In this document: positions 34,528 through 43,708 of the stretch, piece after piece
Layout: every line of letters starts with the position of its first letter
Numbering within the stretch: position 1 is the first letter of the stretch
Source of the DNA: VXPQ01 sp964608315
GTDB lineage: Bacteria > Bacteroidota > Rhodothermia > Rhodothermales > VXPQ01
Assembly (NCBI GenBank): GCA_964608315.1
Contig: CAZSNF010000011.1
Location: 1-64,000, forward strand
Direction: 5' to 3'
DNA length: 64,000 bases
Translations under genes and position numbers: made by a program
Notes under the pieces: generated by a model
Told to the model about the DNA's origin: nothing
What the model saw: only the letters and a program-made list of their open reading frames with translations
The model's database searches: none

Positions 34528-35286
34528 ATGGGTGCGGACGACGACGCAGCGTTGCAGGATGCGCTGAAGCGGCGCGGGGAGATTCCGTTCCATATCGCTG
34601 TGATTATGGACGGAAACGGGCGCTGGGCGCGCGAACAGGGCAAGCGCCGGGCGGCGGGACACCGCGCCGGGGTCGATTCCGTACGGGAAATCACGGAGGC
34701 GTGCGCGCAGTTGGGGGTAAAATATCTCACGCTGTATACCTTCAGCCACGAAAACTGGGACCGGCCTTCCACAGAGGTGCGCGCCCTCATGCGGTTGCTT
34801 TTGCACAGCATTCGCCACGAAACGAGGACGCTGGACAAGAACAATATTCGTCTTTGCGCCGTAGGGGACTTATCCATGATGCCCGAAGAAGTGCAGCGCA
34901 GATTACAGGAAGCGATGGACGAGACGCGCGACAACGACCGTATGACCTTGACCATTGCGGTATCGTATAGCGGGCGGCGCGAAATCGTGCGCGCCGCCCG
35001 GAAACTGGCGGAGCGCGTACGCGCAGGCGACCTGCAACCTGGCGATATCGACGAAGCGCTTTTCGAATCGGTCCTGATGACATCGTATTTGCCGGACCCG
35101 GATTTGCTTATCCGCACCGGCGGCGAGTTTCGAATATCGAATTTTCTGTTATGGCGGTTGGCGTACGCCGAACTGTACATTACCGATTGTTACTGGCCTG
35201 CATTTCGCCAGCAGGCGTTGTACGAGGCGATCCGGGACTATCAGGATCGGGAACGGCGGTTCGGGCGGATACTAACGGACGATTAA
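34528..35286 (+). CDS. uppS: Isoprenyl transferase (undecaprenyl diphosphate synthase)
   Basis: cis-Prenyltransferase of 252 residues that makes the C55 lipid carrier for peptidoglycan and LPS. HIAVIMDGNGRWAREQGKRR holds the catalytic Asp28 and diphosphate-binding residues. TLYTFSHENWDRP and the late RTGGEFRISNFLLW with ITDCYWPAF are diagnostic. I chose ATG 34528; GTG 34504, 11 bases after the rseP stop, is an alternative giving eight more residues. Its substrate comes from the pathway that begins with dxr in the same cluster. Confidence 0.94.
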   Translation: MGADDDAALQDALKRRGEIPFHIAVIMDGNGRWAREQGKRRAAGHRAGVDSVREITEACAQLGVKYLTLYTFSHENWDRPSTEVRALMRLLLHSIRHETRTLDKNNIRLCAVGDLSMMPEEVQRRLQEAMDETRDNDRMTLTIAVSYSGRREIVRAARKLAERVRAGDLQPGDIDEALFESVLMTSYLPDPDLLIRTGGEFRISNFLLWRLAYAELYITDCYWPAFRQQALYEAIRDYQDRERRFGRILTDD

Positions 35287-35299
35287 CTTCGTTAATGCA

Positions 35300-35327
35300 A
35301 GGAACACGCTGATTAAATCTGCTTCGA
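35300..35327. repeat. Solo repeat-family left end
   Basis: AGGAACACGCTGATTAAATC then TGCTTCGA matches the left 28 bases of the type A family (compare 4927). It interrupts the otherwise compact uppS-bamA gap. Confidence 0.6.
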
Positions 35328-35410
35328 CACCATACCATGCCCGCCTCGCCGGCCTCAGGGTTTCTCCGAAAATCCGATGCGCGAGGCCGGGTACGCGCAT
35401 TCCCTCGGTT

Positions 35411-37903
35411 ATGAGCGCCAGAATCTCTCTTTTTCTGCTGATCGCCGCCTTGTCCGCCTCGCCGGTTTGGGCGCAAGGCGTGTCGGGCGAGGCCGGGTCC
35501 TTCAATGCGTCGGGCCCGTATTCGTCGCCGCCTGCGCCCTACGAGATTCTCGACATTACGGTGGAGGGGTCGGATAGCGAAAGCGCGCGCGCCATTATCG
35601 CCCAGGCGAGCGGCCTGTCGTCGGGCGACACCGTTACGTTGCCCGGCGACGAAGCGATTGCGGACGCCGTGCGCTCGATATATCGGCTGGGCCTTTTTTC
35701 GGACGTCAAGATTGTAGAGGAGCGGCGTTCGGGAGACGGCGTGTACCTTTCCATCGCGGTGAAAGAGGAGCCGCGCCTTGCCGAGTATGCCTTTTCCGGG
35801 ATCAAAAAGGGGCAGCAGAAAGATTTGCGCGAGGAAGCGCCGCTCTTGCGGGGTACGCCTGTTCGTCCTTCCGATATTGAGCGGACAGACCGGCAGATCA
35901 AGCAATATTTCAGGGAAAAGGGTTATCTGCTCGCCACGGTAGACGTGCGCCGGGAGGAAACCGCCGACGGGCAAGTGACGCTTGATTTTGCGATCGACCG
36001 GGGCGAGAAAGTGCGGGTCGAGGAAATCCGGATCGAGGGCAACGAGGCCGTTTCCGATTTTCGCCTGAAGCGCAAAATGAAGAAGACGAACGAAAACAAA
36101 TGGTGGCGCTTCTGGAGCGGGGCGAAATTCGACCGGGGCGAATACGAAACCGACCTGACCAATATCGTTCGGCACTACAACGACAACGGCTATTACGACG
36201 CGCGGATTACCCGCGATTCCGTGTTCGTGCAAGAGGGAGACGATCCGGGCGTCATGATAGAATTGTCGGTCGAGGAGGGGCCGCGCTATTTTGTTCGGGA
36301 CGTCGTATGGGAGGGCAATACGGTCTACCCCGACGATTTTCTGGGCGGCTCGCTGGGCATTGCGCGGGGAGAGGCGTTCGATCGTTCGAAGCTGGAGCAG
36401 AATCTGTATCAGAACAGAAACAACAGCGATATTTCCAGCCTGTACATGAACCGCGGCTACATGCGGTTCAGCGTCGAGCCCACGATACGCGCGGTCGAAG
36501 GGGATTCGCTCGACATTCATTTCGATATTCTCGAAGGAGACGTATATCAGTTCGGCGATGTCGGCATTTCCGGCAACACGAAGACCAAGGAGCATGTCGT
36601 CCGGCGGGAATTGTATACGATTCCGGGGCAGACATTCAGCCGCGACGCCATTCAGGAATCGATTCGGCGCCTGAGCCAGCTGAATTATTTTACGCAGGAA
36701 TCGCTGGGCGGCGGCCCCGGCATAGACATCGACGAGGCCGAAAAGACTGTCGATCTGACGTATTCGGTCGTGGAGCAGAGCAGCGATCAGCTGGAGCTTT
36801 CGGGATCGTGGGGATCTTTCGGGCCTATTCTGATGCTTCGGTTCGGCTTCAACAATTTTTCGGCGCAAAACCTGTTCAAGGGATCGGCATGGGATCCGCT
36901 GCCTTCGGGCGACGGGCAGCAGTTGTCTCTGGGCGTACAGACGACCGGATCGTTTTATCAGAATTATTCGCTTTCCTATACGGAGCCCTGGTTCCGGGGA
37001 CGCCCCACGCCGGTCGGCATGTCGCTTTCCTATTCGAGTTACGGCGGCGGGAGCAGGGGCCGAAGCAGTCGCTTGTACAATTATGGATTCGGTTCGCAGG
37101 GACATTTGCGGACGGCGACGGCCCGGATATTCTACGAGCGCCGCCTGCAATGGCCGGACGACAAATTCAGCATCGGGAGCGCGCTGCGCTATCAGCACTA
37201 CGACAACCAGGATCTCTTTGGTTCGATTCCGCAAGGCGTCAGCCGCATCGCTACCTTCCAGCAGAGCCTTTCCAGAAATTCGCTGGACCATCCGATCTTC
37301 CCCTCCACCGGGTCCAGCTTTTCGCTGTCTCTTGAGATCGCGCCGCCGGTTCCGGGGTTCGTGCAGTATTACAAGACGCGCTTCAGGACGGAGTGGAATG
37401 TCCCCCTGGCCCGCAAGTTGTCCGTCCGGTTCGGCGCCGACTTCGGATACGTGGGGTCGCTTACGGGGGATCGCGTGAATTTCGAGCGCTTCGTCGTGGG
37501 CGGATCGCCGTTCGATACGCAGGGCTACTATAATTATTTCGGGCGGGATATCGTGTACATGCGCGGTTATCCTTCCGCCTCGATAGGCCCGCGCCTGAAT
37601 GACGAGCCGGTGGGCGGCGTCTTGCTGAACAAATACATGTCCGAAATAAAATGGATGGCGATCCAGACCGAGCAACTCTCGGCGCAACCCTACGCGTTCC
37701 TCGACGCCGTCAACGCCTGGGACCGGTTCGATCTGTACAACGCCGCAGAACTATTCCGCTCCGCCGGCGTTGGGATGCGGATGTATCTTCCGATATTGCG
37801 GATGGTGGAATTGACCTACGGGTACAATTTCGACGAATTTTTTTCCAGGCAGGACGGTTCGAAAAGATGGAAATTCCAGTTTACGCTCGGGCAGGGTTTC
37901 TAA
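35411..37903 (+). CDS. bamA: Outer-membrane protein assembly factor BamA
   Basis: 830 residues: signal peptide (1-22, ending PVWAQ), five POTRA domains (about 45-430) and a 16-strand barrel (about 450-830). POTRA-type starts are seen in VEEIRIEGNEAVSDFRLKRK and VYQFGDVGISGNTKTKEHVV. The conserved barrel loop motif appears as YMRGYPSAS (the VRGY/F lid-lock equivalent). It folds outer-membrane proteins, including LptD. The ompH gene overlaps its 3' end by 37 bases, so the two are tightly coupled. Confidence 0.94.
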   Translation: MSARISLFLLIAALSASPVWAQGVSGEAGSFNASGPYSSPPAPYEILDITVEGSDSESARAIIAQASGLSSGDTVTLPGDEAIADAVRSIYRLGLFSDVKIVEERRSGDGVYLSIAVKEEPRLAEYAFSGIKKGQQKDLREEAPLLRGTPVRPSDIERTDRQIKQYFREKGYLLATVDVRREETADGQVTLDFAIDRGEKVRVEEIRIEGNEAVSDFRLKRKMKKTNENKWWRFWSGAKFDRGEYETDLTNIVRHYNDNGYYDARITRDSVFVQEGDDPGVMIELSVEEGPRYFVRDVVWEGNTVYPDDFLGGSLGIARGEAFDRSKLEQNLYQNRNNSDISSLYMNRGYMRFSVEPTIRAVEGDSLDIHFDILEGDVYQFGDVGISGNTKTKEHVVRRELYTIPGQTFSRDAIQESIRRLSQLNYFTQESLGGGPGIDIDEAEKTVDLTYSVVEQSSDQLELSGSWGSFGPILMLRFGFNNFSAQNLFKGSAWDPLPSGDGQQLSLGVQTTGSFYQNYSLSYTEPWFRGRPTPVGMSLSYSSYGGGSRGRSSRLYNYGFGSQGHLRTATARIFYERRLQWPDDKFSIGSALRYQHYDNQDLFGSIPQGVSRIATFQQSLSRNSLDHPIFPSTGSSFSLSLEIAPPVPGFVQYYKTRFRTEWNVPLARKLSVRFGADFGYVGSLTGDRVNFERFVVGGSPFDTQGYYNYFGRDIVYMRGYPSASIGPRLNDEPVGGVLLNKYMSEIKWMAIQTEQLSAQPYAFLDAVNAWDRFDLYNAAELFRSAGVGMRMYLPILRMVELTYGYNFDEFFSRQDGSKRWKFQFTLGQGF

Positions 37904-38451
37904 AGCAAATCCGCCCGACGGCGTATTTGTTCGCCGCGCTGCTTCTCGCCCCGGCGTTCGGGACGGCTCCGGCGTACGCCCAGCAAAAACTGGGATACGT
38001 GGATTCGGAGTATATCCTGAACAACATGCCGGAATACGCCACGGTGCAGCAGCAGATCGACCGCATGGCGCAGGAATGGCAGGAGGAGGTCGAAACCAGC
38101 CGCGACGAGGTGGAGGAACTCTTTCGGGACTATCAGGCCCGGGAATTGTTGTACACGAACGAGGAGCGGCAGCGGAAGCGCGACGAAATCATTCAGGCCG
38201 AAGAGGATGTGGAACGGCTCCGATCGCAATACTTCGGCCCGGAAGGGCGCGTTTTCCAGGAGCAGGAGCGGCTGGTTCGTCCCATTCAGGAAACCGTGCT
38301 CGAAGCCATTGAAACGGTGGCCGACCGGGACGGGTACGACTATGTGTTCGACAAGAGCGGGGATTATATTTTCATGTACGTTCGGGAGCAATTCGATCTG
38401 AGCGACGACGTGCTTGAGGAACTTGGCGTCGATGTGGATAGTCAAAATTGA
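37867..38451 (+). CDS. OmpH/Skp family periplasmic chaperone (first copy)
   Basis: 194 residues with a signal peptide ending APAYAQ (about residue 39). QKLGYVDSEYILNNMPEY is the Skp N-terminal strand. A long coiled-coil pair (about 60-150) is rich in Glu, Gln and Arg, and a C-terminal strand DYVFDKSGDYIFMYV follows. It escorts unfolded outer-membrane proteins to BamA, encoded immediately upstream with a 37-base overlap. ATG 37867 is the only start that includes the signal sequence. Confidence 0.9.
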   Translation: MEIPVYARAGFLKQIRPTAYLFAALLLAPAFGTAPAYAQQKLGYVDSEYILNNMPEYATVQQQIDRMAQEWQEEVETSRDEVEELFRDYQARELLYTNEERQRKRDEIIQAEEDVERLRSQYFGPEGRVFQEQERLVRPIQETVLEAIETVADRDGYDYVFDKSGDYIFMYVREQFDLSDDVLEELGVDVDSQN

Positions 38452-38565
38452 TTGCCCGTAGGGGTTATTTCGCATATAATCCCATTGCTCCCGCGTTGCA
38501 TTCCGGAACCTGTGCGCCTTGCCTGCCGGACGCCGCGCATCACAAGAAAACGTCAACGATTCATT

Positions 38566-39159
38566 ATGTTTACGCGCCTCTCTGCAGGAAGCCTTTTTTT
38601 CGCCGTCGTTTTGTTTGCCCTGGCTGGACGCGCCAGCGACGTCCATGCCCAGTCGCTCTCCGTGGGTTTCACCGATCACGAGATTATCCTGATCAATATG
38701 CCGCAGTACCAGGGGGTGCAGCAGCAACTTCAGACGGAGTTCGAGGCCAGTCAGGAAGAATTGCAGGGCCTGTACGCCGATTATCAGGAAAAACTGGAGC
38801 GATATCAGCGGCAGCAGTCCCTGCTTTCCGAGGATCGGCGAATGGAGCGCGAGCAGGAACTGGTGCAGTTGCAGGAGGATATTCAGACAGAAGCCCAGAG
38901 CCAGGACCAGCAACTGGCTGCGCGCCAGGCCGAACTGATGCAGCCGCTTCTGGAGCAGATACAGGACGCCATCAACGAAGTCGCCGCTGCGAACGGCCTG
39001 GATATCGTATTGCGTACGCGGGTCGGCGCGGAGCCGCTTTTGTTGTTCGTCAATCCGGATACCGTGCAGGACATTACGCTGCACGTAGCGCGCGCGATGG
39101 GCCTGGACGTGGATGAGGAAGGGTCCGCGGACGCAGCGGCGGCCTCGGACGCGAATTAG
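38566..39159 (+). CDS. OmpH/Skp family periplasmic chaperone (second copy)
   Basis: 197 residues: signal peptide (to about 34, ending DVHAQS), LSVGFTDHEIILINMPQY (the Skp start motif), a Gln-rich coiled coil (about 55-130) and a C-terminal strand GLDIVLRTRVGAEPLLLFVN. The acidic tail ends in Ala/Asp repeats. Tandem ompH copies after bamA are common in Bacteroidota. The two copies are clearly diverged, so the duplication is old. ATG 38566 is chosen because the signal peptide starts there. Confidence 0.9.
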   Translation: MFTRLSAGSLFFAVVLFALAGRASDVHAQSLSVGFTDHEIILINMPQYQGVQQQLQTEFEASQEELQGLYADYQEKLERYQRQQSLLSEDRRMEREQELVQLQEDIQTEAQSQDQQLAARQAELMQPLLEQIQDAINEVAAANGLDIVLRTRVGAEPLLLFVNPDTVQDITLHVARAMGLDVDEEGSADAAAASDAN

Positions 39160-39209
39160 CCGGCGCCCCTCAGGAGTCGGTATGCAGGGCCCGGTAAGGA
39201 GACGCCGAT

Positions 39210-40043
39210 ATGAGCCGTGAATCTGTCGTTACCGGCGCGGTGGACGCCCCGCGGATCACCACGCAGACCCTGCAGGATCTGAAGCGCGACGGCGTGCCGA
39301 TCGCGATGCTGACGGCCTACGATTATACGTCGGCGCGCATTCTGGACGCCGCCGGCGTGGATGTGCTCCTGGTCGGCGATTCGGCGTCCAATGTGATGGC
39401 GGGCTACGAAACGACCCTACCCATTACGCTCGACCAGATGATTTACCATGCCCAGTCCGTCATTCGGGCGGTGCGGCGTGCGCTCGTCGTGGTGGACCTG
39501 TCGTTCGGCTCGTATCAGGGCAATTCGAAGGAGGCGCTGGTTTCCGCCATTCGGGTGATGAAAGAGGCGGGCGCGCACGCCGTCAAGATGGAGGGGGGCA
39601 AACCGGCGCTTGACGCGGTTCGGCGCATCACCGACGCGGGCATTCCCGTGATGGGGCACCTTGGCCTTACGCCCCAGAGCATTTACCGGTTCGGCACGTA
39701 CCGGGTTCGCGCGCAGGACACGGAGGAGGCGGATGCGATCCGGGAGGACGCCCGGTTGCTCGAAGAAGCGGGTTGTTTCGGGCTGGTGCTCGAGAAAATT
39801 CCGGCGGGCCTGGCGCGGGACGTTTCGGTGGCCCTTTCGATTCCGGTGATCGGCATCGGGGCGGGCGTACATTGCGATGGACAGGTGCTGGTTACGCACG
39901 ACTTGCTGGGTCTGAATACGGATTTTGCTCCCCGGTTCGTGCGACGGTACGCGCAGCTCGAAAAAACGATTACGGAAGCGGTGCAGCAATACGTAGCGGA
40001 TGTCCGCGTTCGCGCTTTTCCATCCGAAAACGAAAGTTATTGA
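39210..40043 (+). CDS. panB: 3-methyl-2-oxobutanoate hydroxymethyltransferase
   Basis: 277-residue TIM barrel of pantothenate synthesis. PIAMLTAYDYTSARILDAAG, VLLVGDSASNVMAGYETTLP (metal-binding Asp) and VKMEGG, then PVMGHLGLTPQSI and the late GIGAGVHCDGQVLVTHDLLG are family signatures. Other pan genes are not in the window. It is followed 40 bases later by surE. An N-terminal extension of about 12 residues precedes the core. Confidence 0.96.
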   Translation: MSRESVVTGAVDAPRITTQTLQDLKRDGVPIAMLTAYDYTSARILDAAGVDVLLVGDSASNVMAGYETTLPITLDQMIYHAQSVIRAVRRALVVVDLSFGSYQGNSKEALVSAIRVMKEAGAHAVKMEGGKPALDAVRRITDAGIPVMGHLGLTPQSIYRFGTYRVRAQDTEEADAIREDARLLEEAGCFGLVLEKIPAGLARDVSVALSIPVIGIGAGVHCDGQVLVTHDLLGLNTDFAPRFVRRYAQLEKTITEAVQQYVADVRVRAFPSENESY

Positions 40044-40083
40044 GGCGTGGCGCTCGCTGCGTACGCGCGTAAGGATACACGCC

Positions 40084-40866
40084 ATGGATTCTCAGTCCGG
40101 AAACCGCCCGCTTATTCTGGTCAGCAATGACGATGGCGTGAACGCTCCGGGGATTTCGGCGCTTGCGGAGGCCATGGTCAGGCTGGGGGAAGTGTATGTG
40201 GTCGCGCCGCTTCTGGAGCAAAGCGCCGTGGGGCATGCAATTACGCTGCGCGATCCGGTGCGCGCGTTCCCCGTGGACGCCTCTATGCACGGCGCTGCGC
40301 GGGTCTACGGCGTACAGGGGACGCCGGCCGATTGCGTCAAACTGGCGGTTCAGAAGTTGCTGCCTCGCAAGCCGGACCTGGTGGTTAGCGGAATCAATCG
40401 GGGCGCGAATACGGCGCTGAACGTGATTTATTCAGGCACCGTCAGCGCGGCGATGGAAGCCGCCATTCTGGGTATCGACGCGGTGGCCGTGTCGCTTTGC
40501 GATTGGGAAGCGGACGACTTCGACGCCTCCCGGGAAATTGCCTGCACGGTGGCGAAGAAGGCGCTGGCGCAGGGCCTGCCCCCCGGCATGTTGCTGAACG
40601 TAAATATCCCGCCCATTCCGCTGACGTCCATACGGGGCTTGCTCGTTACCCGGCAGGCTCATTCCAGCTGGCAGGAATCGTTCGATCAGCGCTTTGACCC
40701 GAACAACCGGCCGTATTACTGGATGACCGGCACGTTCGTACACCGCGGCGACAAGCAGAATACGGATGTGGCGGCGGTGGAGGACGGGTACGTTTCCGTT
40801 ACGCCCATTCACTACGATCTCACGGCGCACGATTTTCTGGAACCCTTGTCTGAGTGGGGCTGGTAG
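40084..40866 (+). CDS. surE: 5'/3'-nucleotidase SurE
   Basis: 260-residue survival-protein phosphatase acting on nucleoside monophosphates. The metal motif ILVSNDDGVNAPGI (Asp16, Asp17) is near the start. VVAPLLEQSAVGHAIT, the GTPADCVKLAV segment, VSGINRGANTALNVIYSGTV and the AALGIDAVAVS-like strand (here ILGIDAVAVSL) follow. ATG 40084 is chosen because the conserved core begins immediately; the upstream frame overlaps panB. It converges on argH across a palindromic hairpin. Confidence 0.95.
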   Translation: MDSQSGNRPLILVSNDDGVNAPGISALAEAMVRLGEVYVVAPLLEQSAVGHAITLRDPVRAFPVDASMHGAARVYGVQGTPADCVKLAVQKLLPRKPDLVVSGINRGANTALNVIYSGTVSAAMEAAILGIDAVAVSLCDWEADDFDASREIACTVAKKALAQGLPPGMLLNVNIPPIPLTSIRGLLVTRQAHSSWQESFDQRFDPNNRPYYWMTGTFVHRGDKQNTDVAAVEDGYVSVTPIHYDLTAHDFLEPLSEWGW

Positions 40867-40956
40867 GGCGCGCAGGCTTATTTCAGTTTCAGGAAAAAAA
40901 CCGCCCGCCCGCCCTCTTTTTGGGCGGACTGTCGGATAAATAGCAAACCACTTCAC

Positions 40957-41013
40957 CTTAATTTTTTAGGCGTCAAAATTGTCCGCCTAAAAATATTAAC
41001 TGCGTTCCTTCAG
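40957..41013. terminator. Bidirectional hairpin terminator, possibly a miniature repeat
   Basis: TTTTTAGGCG at 40963-40972 pairs perfectly with CGCCTAAAAA at 40984-40993 around an 11-base loop, giving a T-run on both strands. This is what two convergent genes (surE and argH) would need. Its outer ends (CCTTAATTTTTTAGGCGTC and TTAACTGCGTTCCTTCA) resemble the two ends of the degenerate repeat at 1098-1233. Confidence 0.75.
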
Positions 41014-41033
41014 GGGTCCAGGGCGCTGGCCGG

Positions 41034-42368
41034 CTACGCCTGTTCCTTCTGTTTGGAAACCGCGCTCAAAGCCTTCTCAAGGCGTTCGAGGATGCTGTCC
41101 GGCTGGCATCTTCCCGGATATCCGTCTACCTGATACGCCTCAAGCGCTTCCTCGGCGGAGGGTTTCCGGAGCGTTTCCAATTCGCCCGCGGCTCGCCGAT
41201 ACGCCTCCCGAAACGGCAGCCCCTCCTGCATCAGGTCTATGGCCTTTGCAGTGGCGAACACATCGGGCGACGCCGCCTCGTCGAGGCGCGCCGGGTCGAA
41301 GCGCATGTCCCGCAGCGTCATCGTCATGGCGTCCGCCACGCTGGACGTTGCATGCACGGCGCGCAAGACGGCTTCCTTGGTGAGTTGCAGGTCCCTGTGA
41401 TAGCCCGAAGGCAGGTTGGCGGGCAGGGAGGCCAGCAATTGCATTTCGGCGAGGACCCGGTGGTGCGAGGCGCGCGCCAGTTCCGGCACGTCCGGGTTCC
41501 GTTTCTGCGGCATGATGGAACTGCCCGTGCCGTACGTGTCTGCGGGTTTCAGAAAACCGAACTCCGCCGTATGATACAACACGAGGTCCGAAGCAAGGCG
41601 GTTGCAGGTCGCCGTGATTTGCGCAAGCGCATGCGCTGCATCCAGTTCCAGCTTGCCGCGCGACAACTGCACGGCGGTGACATGTTCCTGAATTCCGTCG
41701 AAGCCGAGCCGCCGGGCCACTTCCTTGCGCGGCAGCCTCAGACGGGGTACGCCGTATCCCGCCGCCGATCCAAGGGGCGATACGTTGATCCGTCCGACGG
41801 TTTCCCCCAACCGCTCGATATCGACGGCGAACAGTTCGGCGTAGCCCATGGCCCACAAGCCTGCGGTGGAAGGCATGGCCCGTTGCATGTGCGTGTAGCC
41901 GGGCATCAGATAGCGGTCTCCTTCCTTGCCCCGGCGGCACAGGATGCGCGCCATGTCCGCGGTTTGCCGCATGACGTTCTGCAAGGCGTCCCGCAGATAC
42001 AGCCGCAGCGCAGCCAGCACCTGATCGTTGCGCGAGCGGCCCGCGTGGATTTTTTTGCCCGTGTCGCCGAGCGCTTCCGTCAGGCGATGTTCGATCACCG
42101 TATGGGAATCCTCGTCTTCGGGGCGAACCTGAAGTTCCTGTTCCGCCAGCGCATCCAGCGCCTGCGCGACCGCCTTGAACTCCGCCCGGGTCAGAACGCC
42201 GATTTCCGCCAGGCCCCAGGCGTGCGCCCGCGTAGCCCGTATGTCGTAGGGCAAGAGGAGCGTATCCCACCGATAGTCTTCGCCCACGGCGAAGCGCATC
42301 GCCTTGTCCTCAAGCGTTTCGGAGGCGTCCGATTTTTTCCAGAGCGGCGGGGGCGAAGGGCGAGTCAT
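41034..42368 (-). CDS. argH: Argininosuccinate lyase
   Basis: Last enzyme of arginine synthesis, 444 residues. KKIHAGRSRNDQVLAALRL, the GYTHMQRAMPST catalytic region and the fumarase-superfamily signature GSSIMPQKRNPD (about residues 265-276) are intact. It is the last gene of the arginine operon; its ATG overlaps the stop of the deacylase gene by four bases (ATGA), indicating translational coupling. The terminator-like hairpin at 40957 follows. Confidence 0.95.
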   Translation of the reverse strand: MTRPSPPPLWKKSDASETLEDKAMRFAVGEDYRWDTLLLPYDIRATRAHAWGLAEIGVLTRAEFKAVAQALDALAEQELQVRPEDEDSHTVIEHRLTEALGDTGKKIHAGRSRNDQVLAALRLYLRDALQNVMRQTADMARILCRRGKEGDRYLMPGYTHMQRAMPSTAGLWAMGYAELFAVDIERLGETVGRINVSPLGSAAGYGVPRLRLPRKEVARRLGFDGIQEHVTAVQLSRGKLELDAAHALAQITATCNRLASDLVLYHTAEFGFLKPADTYGTGSSIMPQKRNPDVPELARASHHRVLAEMQLLASLPANLPSGYHRDLQLTKEAVLRAVHATSSVADAMTMTLRDMRFDPARLDEAASPDVFATAKAIDLMQEGLPFREAYRRAAGELETLRKPSAEEALEAYQVDGYPGRCQPDSILERLEKALSAVSKQKEQA

Positions 42369-43429
42369 GATTCGAAGTACGCTTTGATAATGGAACGATA
42401 CGCATCCACGGCCCGCCTCGCTTCGGCGATCGGGATATGCTCTTCGGGAGTATGGGATAGCCGGCTCGACCCCGGCCCTATCTTGACTGCGGGAACGTCG
42501 GCCAGGAAAATCCAGTCCGACGCAGTGGGGGAGCCGAATGGTTCGGCGCCGGGGAGGGCGCGGAGGCACGCCTGCACGATTCGCTCGTTGGGGTCCGTCG
42601 CGACAGGTACGATCCGTTCGCTATGCACATGCACCTCCGATTCCAGCGTATCGCGCACCTGGTCGATCAGTTCCTGGTGCGTCCAGGCGGGCGTCGAGCG
42701 GATGTCGAGGGTGAACGCGCAGCGGTCCGGCACCACGTTGCGGGCGGATCCTCCCGTTACGGTGGTTACGGTGATCGTAGGCCGTCCGAGGAAAGGGTCT
42801 TCCCGGTCGAAAGTCATCTCTGCCGCGCGCCGAATGTCGCTCGCCGCAATTTCGATAGCGTTTTTTCCAAGATGCGCCCGCGCGGCGTGGGCCGTTTTGC
42901 CCCGCGCTTCCACGCGCAGCGCCAGCAGGCCTTTCTGGGCGATGCACGGCGCAAGGTCCGTAGGCTCGCCCACGAGCGCCGCCTTTATCGGGGGCAAATG
43001 CGGGCGCAACGCCTGGAGTCCGTTGTATTCGCCTCCCGTTTCCTCGCAGGCGGTCAGGGCCACGATAATGCGCCCGGAAGGCCGGAAGCCCTCGGCGGCC
43101 AGCGAAAGCAATGCGGTCGTCATCGCGGCGACGGAAGCTTTCGCGTCCACGCTCCCGCGTCCGTACAGGCAGCCGTCCGCCTCGCGGGCGTCGAATGCGC
43201 CGTGCGGATGACGCTCCGACGGAGGCACGGTGTCCAGATGCGTGTTCAGCAACAAGACGTCTTCGCCTTCGCCCAGGCCGAAGAACACATTGTTGTCGAG
43301 GCGTTCCGCCTCGACGCCATGCTGCGCCGCGTACCGCTCCATGAATCCGGCGATTTCTTGTTCCTCGCCACTCAGGGAGGGGATGCGCACGAGGGCTTTC
43401 AAAAGCGCTATGACTTCTTCATGCGGCAT
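42365..43429 (-). CDS. M20 family deacylase, probable N-acyl-citrulline deacylase (ArgE-like)
   Basis: 354-residue zinc metallopeptidase-fold protein. The first metal ligands lie in LLLNTHLDTVPP (His-x-Asp), the bridging Asp in LYGRGSVDAKASVAAM and the catalytic Glu pair in TACEETGGEY; the dimerisation lid is about residues 165-275. In an operon with ArgF' it most likely removes the acyl group from N-acyl-citrulline before ArgG, rather than acting on acetylornithine. ATG 43429 follows a type A element directly; upstream in-frame sequence is repeat DNA. It overlaps argH by four bases. Confidence 0.85.
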   Translation of the reverse strand: MPHEEVIALLKALVRIPSLSGEEQEIAGFMERYAAQHGVEAERLDNNVFFGLGEGEDVLLLNTHLDTVPPSERHPHGAFDAREADGCLYGRGSVDAKASVAAMTTALLSLAAEGFRPSGRIIVALTACEETGGEYNGLQALRPHLPPIKAALVGEPTDLAPCIAQKGLLALRVEARGKTAHAARAHLGKNAIEIAASDIRRAAEMTFDREDPFLGRPTITVTTVTGGSARNVVPDRCAFTLDIRSTPAWTHQELIDQVRDTLESEVHVHSERIVPVATDPNERIVQACLRALPGAEPFGSPTASDWIFLADVPAVKIGPGSSRLSHTPEEHIPIAEARRAVDAYRSIIKAYFES

Positions 43430-43451
43430 AAGGCCAGGGAGGATATCCTTT

Positions 43452-43708
43452 AGGAACCTCTGATCAATTCTACTTCGCTCAGTGCTTCGCGTTCGCGCGT
43501 ACAGTGACATTATGACGGCGTCGTTGCAATCAGCGGCATACGCTACGGATTCGGGCGCGGCGGACGCGAAGCGCCCTTCGGGAGGCCGCGAGGGACGCGC
43601 TGGCCGCGTCATTCCTCATTATGCGGGGCCTGCCGCATTGCTTCGTCATTCCTTGCCAGCGCGTCTCTCGCAGCCTCTGAACTTTGCAGAATTAATCAGA
43701 GGTTCCCT
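43452..43708 (+). repeat. Type A MITE-like element, complete (copy 2)
   Basis: 257 bp with ends AGGAACCTCTGATCAATTC and GAATTAATCAGAGGTTCCCT, flanked by TTTA on the left and TAAT on the right. It contains the long hairpin arms (GAGGCCGCGAGGGACGCGCT near 43580 and its partner near 43670). It sits inside the arginine operon between argB and the deacylase gene, and its right end supplies the argB TAG stop codon. Confidence 0.9.
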
